From CAYYGL01 sp964471235 (GTDB lineage: Bacteria > Calditrichota > Calditrichia > RBG-13-44-9 > J075): a stretch of DNA of 37,744 bases. The stretch is taken from contig CAYYGL010000020.1 of assembly GCA_964471235.1 (NCBI GenBank), positions 1-37,744 of the forward strand, in the 5' to 3' direction. Below are positions 35,198-37,744 of this stretch, piece by piece. The stretch's first letter is position 1, and each line of letters opens with the position of its first letter. A program made the position numbers and the translations under genes. The notes under the pieces were generated by a model that worked only from the letters and a program-made list of their open reading frames with translations, ran no database searches and was not told the origin of the DNA.

Positions 35198-35224
35198 ATG
35201 TTATTTATTCTTTTTATCCAATGA
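35198..35224 (+). CDS. Possible 8-codon leader peptide MLFILFIQ
   Basis: The frame ATG to TGA encodes MLFILFIQ, in which six of eight residues are Leu, Phe or Ile. It lies between a strong promoter and a terminator, ahead of a branched-chain aminotransferase gene. An AAGGAAA element is about ten bases upstream. Such regulatory leader peptides are known for branched-chain and aromatic amino acid operons. The sequence is also AT-rich, and AT-rich DNA yields Leu, Ile and Phe codons by chance. Confidence 0.35.
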   Translation: MLFILFIQ

Positions 35225-35241
35225 GCAATTAACCATATCAT

Positions 35242-35274
35242 AAGCCTGGCGGTCGTTTTCCAGGCTTTTTTTTT
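35242..35274 (+). terminator. Strong intrinsic terminator in the ilvE leader
   Basis: AAGCCTGG (35242-35249) pairs perfectly with CCAGGCTT (35260-35267) around a 10-base loop, followed directly by an uninterrupted T-run to 35274. It begins 17 bases after the stop of the 8-codon frame and about 150 bp before ilvE. It either ends a small RNA of about 120 nt or acts as an attenuator. Confidence 0.85.
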
Positions 35275-35426
35275 GGCAGAAACCAGGGGACTGAACAGTC
35301 ATGTTTATTTTTGTCACTTTCTTACCTGATTTACGGATCGAGCTGAACAACCGGCTACCGCAGCATCAGTGATCCGAATAATTCAAAACAATCTACCTTA
35401 TCAACATCTATCATAAGGAGTGGTTC

Positions 35427-36476
35427 ATGTTAAATACAACCTATTTCCCCGGCGCAAAAAAATACTGGCATAATGGTGAATTATATGAATGGGATACCCG
35501 GCTGGTGCACGTCATGGCTCATGTGCTGCATTACGGGAGCTCCGTATTTGAAGGCATTCGTGCTTATGAAACCGACCAGGGTCCCGCGATTTTCAGATTG
35601 AAAGATCATATCGACCGCTTTTTCAGATCCGCTGCGGCATTGAATATGGAAATGCCTTATACTCACTCCGAAATCATGGACGCCTGCCGACTGGTGGTGC
35701 GGGAAAACCAATTACGGAGTGCGTATATCCGTCCGAATTTATTTTACAGCTATGGCAACCTGGGCTTAACCCCCAAAGCCTGCCCGGTGGAATTGACCAT
35801 CGGCAGTTGGGAATGGGGGGCATACCTGGGTGAAGAAGGTTTGCTCAATGGCGTTCATGTATTGCTGATGCCCTGGAAACGGTTCCATCCTTCGCAAATC
35901 AATGCCTCTGTGAAATTGGGCGGGTTGTATGTGCAATCCAATATCCATGCCACCTATGCAAGGAAACTCGGCTTCGATGAAGGGGTTTTTCTGAACCTGG
36001 AAAATCGAATTGCTGAAGGTCCCGGGGAAAACATCATCATCGTCAAAAACCGGGTAGTAAAGACCAATGATAAATATGAATCCATCCTGGAAGGTATCAC
36101 CCGCACCAGCATCCTGGAATTGGCACAGGACCTGGGCTACCAGACCGACATCAGCCCCATTACCGTGGAGGAATTTTTTGAGGCGGATGAGGTATTTTTT
36201 ACCGGTACCGCCGCGGAGGTAACGCCCATAACCCGGATAACCGACGGGCGTGACCGGGAGAAGGATCCTTCCCAATGGCAGGTTCACACCGTAGGGGATG
36301 GCAAGCCCGGGGAGATCACCTTGCAGTTATCCAGGTTGTATGGCGAGGTGGTGCGCGGCAAAGTCTCCCGCTACGAGAACTGGCTCACCTATGTGTATGA
36401 CAGCCCGGCAGAAGCCCATGCCGTTCTGGGAGATGCCGCCGCAGATCAAAAAACGGAACGACTCACACGATTTTAG
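35427..36476 (+). CDS. ilvE: Branched-chain amino acid aminotransferase
   Basis: A 349-aa fold-type IV PLP aminotransferase that interconverts leucine, isoleucine and valine with their 2-oxo acids, using glutamate as amino donor. The N terminus reads VHVMAHVLHYGSSVFEGIRAY, the family hallmark. The PLP lysine is K163 in INASVKLGGLYVQS, and the phosphate-binding block EGPGENIII and the FFTGTAAEVTPI segment follow. It acts in the cytoplasm. AAGGAG six bases before the ATG supports the start. The length is slightly above the E. coli enzyme because of a C-terminal extension. The next gene is another aminotransferase 114 bp downstream. Confidence 0.96.
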   Translation: MLNTTYFPGAKKYWHNGELYEWDTRLVHVMAHVLHYGSSVFEGIRAYETDQGPAIFRLKDHIDRFFRSAAALNMEMPYTHSEIMDACRLVVRENQLRSAYIRPNLFYSYGNLGLTPKACPVELTIGSWEWGAYLGEEGLLNGVHVLLMPWKRFHPSQINASVKLGGLYVQSNIHATYARKLGFDEGVFLNLENRIAEGPGENIIIVKNRVVKTNDKYESILEGITRTSILELAQDLGYQTDISPITVEEFFEADEVFFTGTAAEVTPITRITDGRDREKDPSQWQVHTVGDGKPGEITLQLSRLYGEVVRGKVSRYENWLTYVYDSPAEAHAVLGDAAADQKTERLTRF

Positions 36477-36590
36477 GAAATTGGTGATAAAAAATATTTC
36501 GTTCATTGAACAATAGCCGGTTAAAATGCTTCAGCCGGAAATTAAGACTCTGGTACGATTAACTTCATCGTTGCACAAAAGGAAACTACA

Positions 36591-37744
36591 ATGCCACATC
36601 TATCTCAACGCGCCAGTCAAATGCCCCCGTCGCCCATCCGCAAACTGGTTCCTTATGCCGAAGATGCCAAAAAACGGGGAATAACCGTTTATCATCTCAA
36701 TATCGGGCAGCCGGACATCCCCACGCCCCAGAATATGCTGGATGCCTTCCGTAATCACCACATCACCGTGCTGGAATACGGTCATTCCGCCGGATTGTGG
36801 GAATACCGGGAGGGGCTGGCAACGTACTATCAACAATATGATATCAATGTCAGCAAAGAAGAAATCATCGTCACCACTGCCGGCAGTGAGGCGATTATCT
36901 TTGCCATGATGGCAACCATGGACCCGGGAGATGAAATCATCATCCCCGAGCCGTTTTATACCAATTACAACGGATTTGCCCGGGAAGCCGGTGTGACCAT
37001 CGTGCCGGTAACCAGCCGGGCAGAGGATGGTTTCAAACTACCGCCGATGGACGAAATCCGCAGCAAAATCTCAACCCGCACCCGGGCAATTATGATCTGC
37101 AATCCCAATAATCCCACCGGTTACGTATATACCCGGGAAGAGATGCAACAACTACGGGACCTGGTGCTGGAAGCGGATTTGTTTTTTTTAACCGACGAAG
37201 TGTACCGGGAATTTGTTTACGACGGCGCCCGCCATATCTCGGTGATGCACCTGGAAGGCATTGAAGACCGGGCCATTTTACTGGACAGCATTTCCAAACG
37301 GTATAGCGCCTGCGGGGCACGCATTGGCTGCCTGGTAAGCAAAAATCGGGAGATATTGGAGACCGTGTTGCGATTTGGTCAGGCGCGGCTATGCCCGCCC
37401 ACCCTGGAACAAATTGCCGCACTGGCAGCCCTGGATACGCCTCAATCCTATTTCGACCAGGTGCTGACCGAATATCGCAACCGCCGGGAGGTGGTGTTTG
37501 AAGCACTCTCGCAAATTCCCGGGGTGGTGGGACAAAAACCACAGGGGGCTTTTTACACCATCGTCAAATTACCGGTGGATGATGCGGATAACTTTTGCAA
37601 GTGGCTGTTGCAGGATTTCCATGACAACAACGAAACGGTGATGTTAGCCCCGGCGAACGGCTTTTATGCCACCCCGGGGCTGGGCAAAGATGAGGTGCGA
37701 ATTGCGTTTGTGTTGAATACCCGGGCGATGGCGCGTTCCATGGA
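36591..37744 (+). CDS. Pyridoxal-phosphate aminotransferase, class I/II (3' end cut by window)
   Basis: At least 384 codons are open and the frame runs off the window end without a stop. It is a fold-type I aminotransferase of the aspartate/aromatic family: NIGQPDIPTP near the N terminus, TTAGSEAIIFAM, the PLP-contacting CNPNNPTGYVYTREE, TDEVYREFVYDG, and the Schiff-base lysine in DSISKRYSACGARIG. It moves amino groups between aspartate, aromatic or other amino acids and 2-oxoglutarate in the cytoplasm. AAAGGA upstream of the ATG supports the start. It lies 114 bp after ilvE and could be co-transcribed. Substrate cannot be fixed from the sequence. Confidence 0.93.
   Translation, partial: MPHLSQRASQMPPSPIRKLVPYAEDAKKRGITVYHLNIGQPDIPTPQNMLDAFRNHHITVLEYGHSAGLWEYREGLATYYQQYDINVSKEEIIVTTAGSEAIIFAMMATMDPGDEIIIPEPFYTNYNGFAREAGVTIVPVTSRAEDGFKLPPMDEIRSKISTRTRAIMICNPNNPTGYVYTREEMQQLRDLVLEADLFFLTDEVYREFVYDGARHISVMHLEGIEDRAILLDSISKRYSACGARIGCLVSKNREILETVLRFGQARLCPPTLEQIAALAALDTPQSYFDQVLTEYRNRREVVFEALSQIPGVVGQKPQGAFYTIVKLPVDDADNFCKWLLQDFHDNNETVMLAPANGFYATPGLGKDEVRIAFVLNTRAMARSM

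Larger units (their letters stand above)
34892..35426. other. Divergent intergenic region with a leader-like element
   Basis: About 535 bases between the minus-strand GH2-like gene and plus-strand ilvE. It contains a near-consensus promoter, an 8-codon frame and an intrinsic terminator, given separately. Past the terminator (35275-35426) I see only the ilvE ribosome-binding site AAGGAG and a short palindrome GACTGAACAGTC near 35290. Confidence 0.6.

Noticed and set aside
35242..35274. T-box riboswitch ending at the ilvE leader terminator
   Set aside because: No T-box sequence, specifier loop or antiterminator bulge is visible, and the leader of about 120 nt is too short.

Overview
The window looks like chromosomal DNA from a Gram-negative bacterium of the FCB group, most plausibly Calditrichota, KSB1 or a close relative. 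This placement is inferred from protein families, not from a marker-gene tree. The evidence is a secreted protein ending in a Por/type IX secretion-type C-terminal domain (NYPNPFNP motif), a GWxTD-domain lipoprotein-like protein, many signal peptides, and a mix of SD-led ATG and TTG starts. I see no phage, IS transposase, CRISPR array, tRNA or rRNA. Gene content is mostly housekeeping and envelope or stress functions.

Layout. 1-8010, mainly minus strand: an orphan ParA ATPase; an 880-bp gap holding a perfect inverted repeat and a possible SRP-like small RNA with its own terminator; a PA0069-type radical SAM protein; a secreted DUF2252 protein; a response regulator fused to a PP2C phosphatase; a gap with MITE-like repeats; and ATP-dependent PEP carboxykinase. 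8272-13963, plus strand: an EamA/DMT transporter; a secreted SpoIID/LytB protein with a type IX sorting tail; then an envelope-stress cluster of ECF sigma factor, zinc-finger anti-sigma factor and two Spy/CpxP-like periplasmic proteins, closed by a clear terminator. 14452-18054: a lysine 2,3-aminomutase-family radical SAM enzyme, a DUF58 protein and an RDD membrane protein.

18366-27064 is one long run of plus-strand genes: AAA_14/DUF4143 ATPase, miaA, a diacylglycerol-kinase-family lipid kinase, DUF4390, an NtrY-like histidine kinase, an NtrC-like sigma-54 activator and an HtrA/Deg protease. The last four form a plausible envelope-sensing and quality-control unit. 27087-34891, minus strand: a GWxTD protein, full-length SMC, and an unusual protein in which a GH2-like fold lacking the expected acid/base motif is joined to a polytopic membrane domain.

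35118-37744, plus strand: a near-consensus promoter, an 8-codon reading frame MLFILFIQ and a strong intrinsic terminator precede a branched-chain aminotransferase gene and a second PLP aminotransferase that runs off the window. This resembles an amino-acid-responsive leader, though I cannot draw a convincing antiterminator.

The strongest candidates for something undescribed are the GH2-like/membrane fusion (32348-34891), the leader upstream of ilvE (35118-35274), the sigma/anti-sigma/Spy-like sensor cluster (11740-13963) and the SRP-like RNA with a shortened tip (about 1593-1710).
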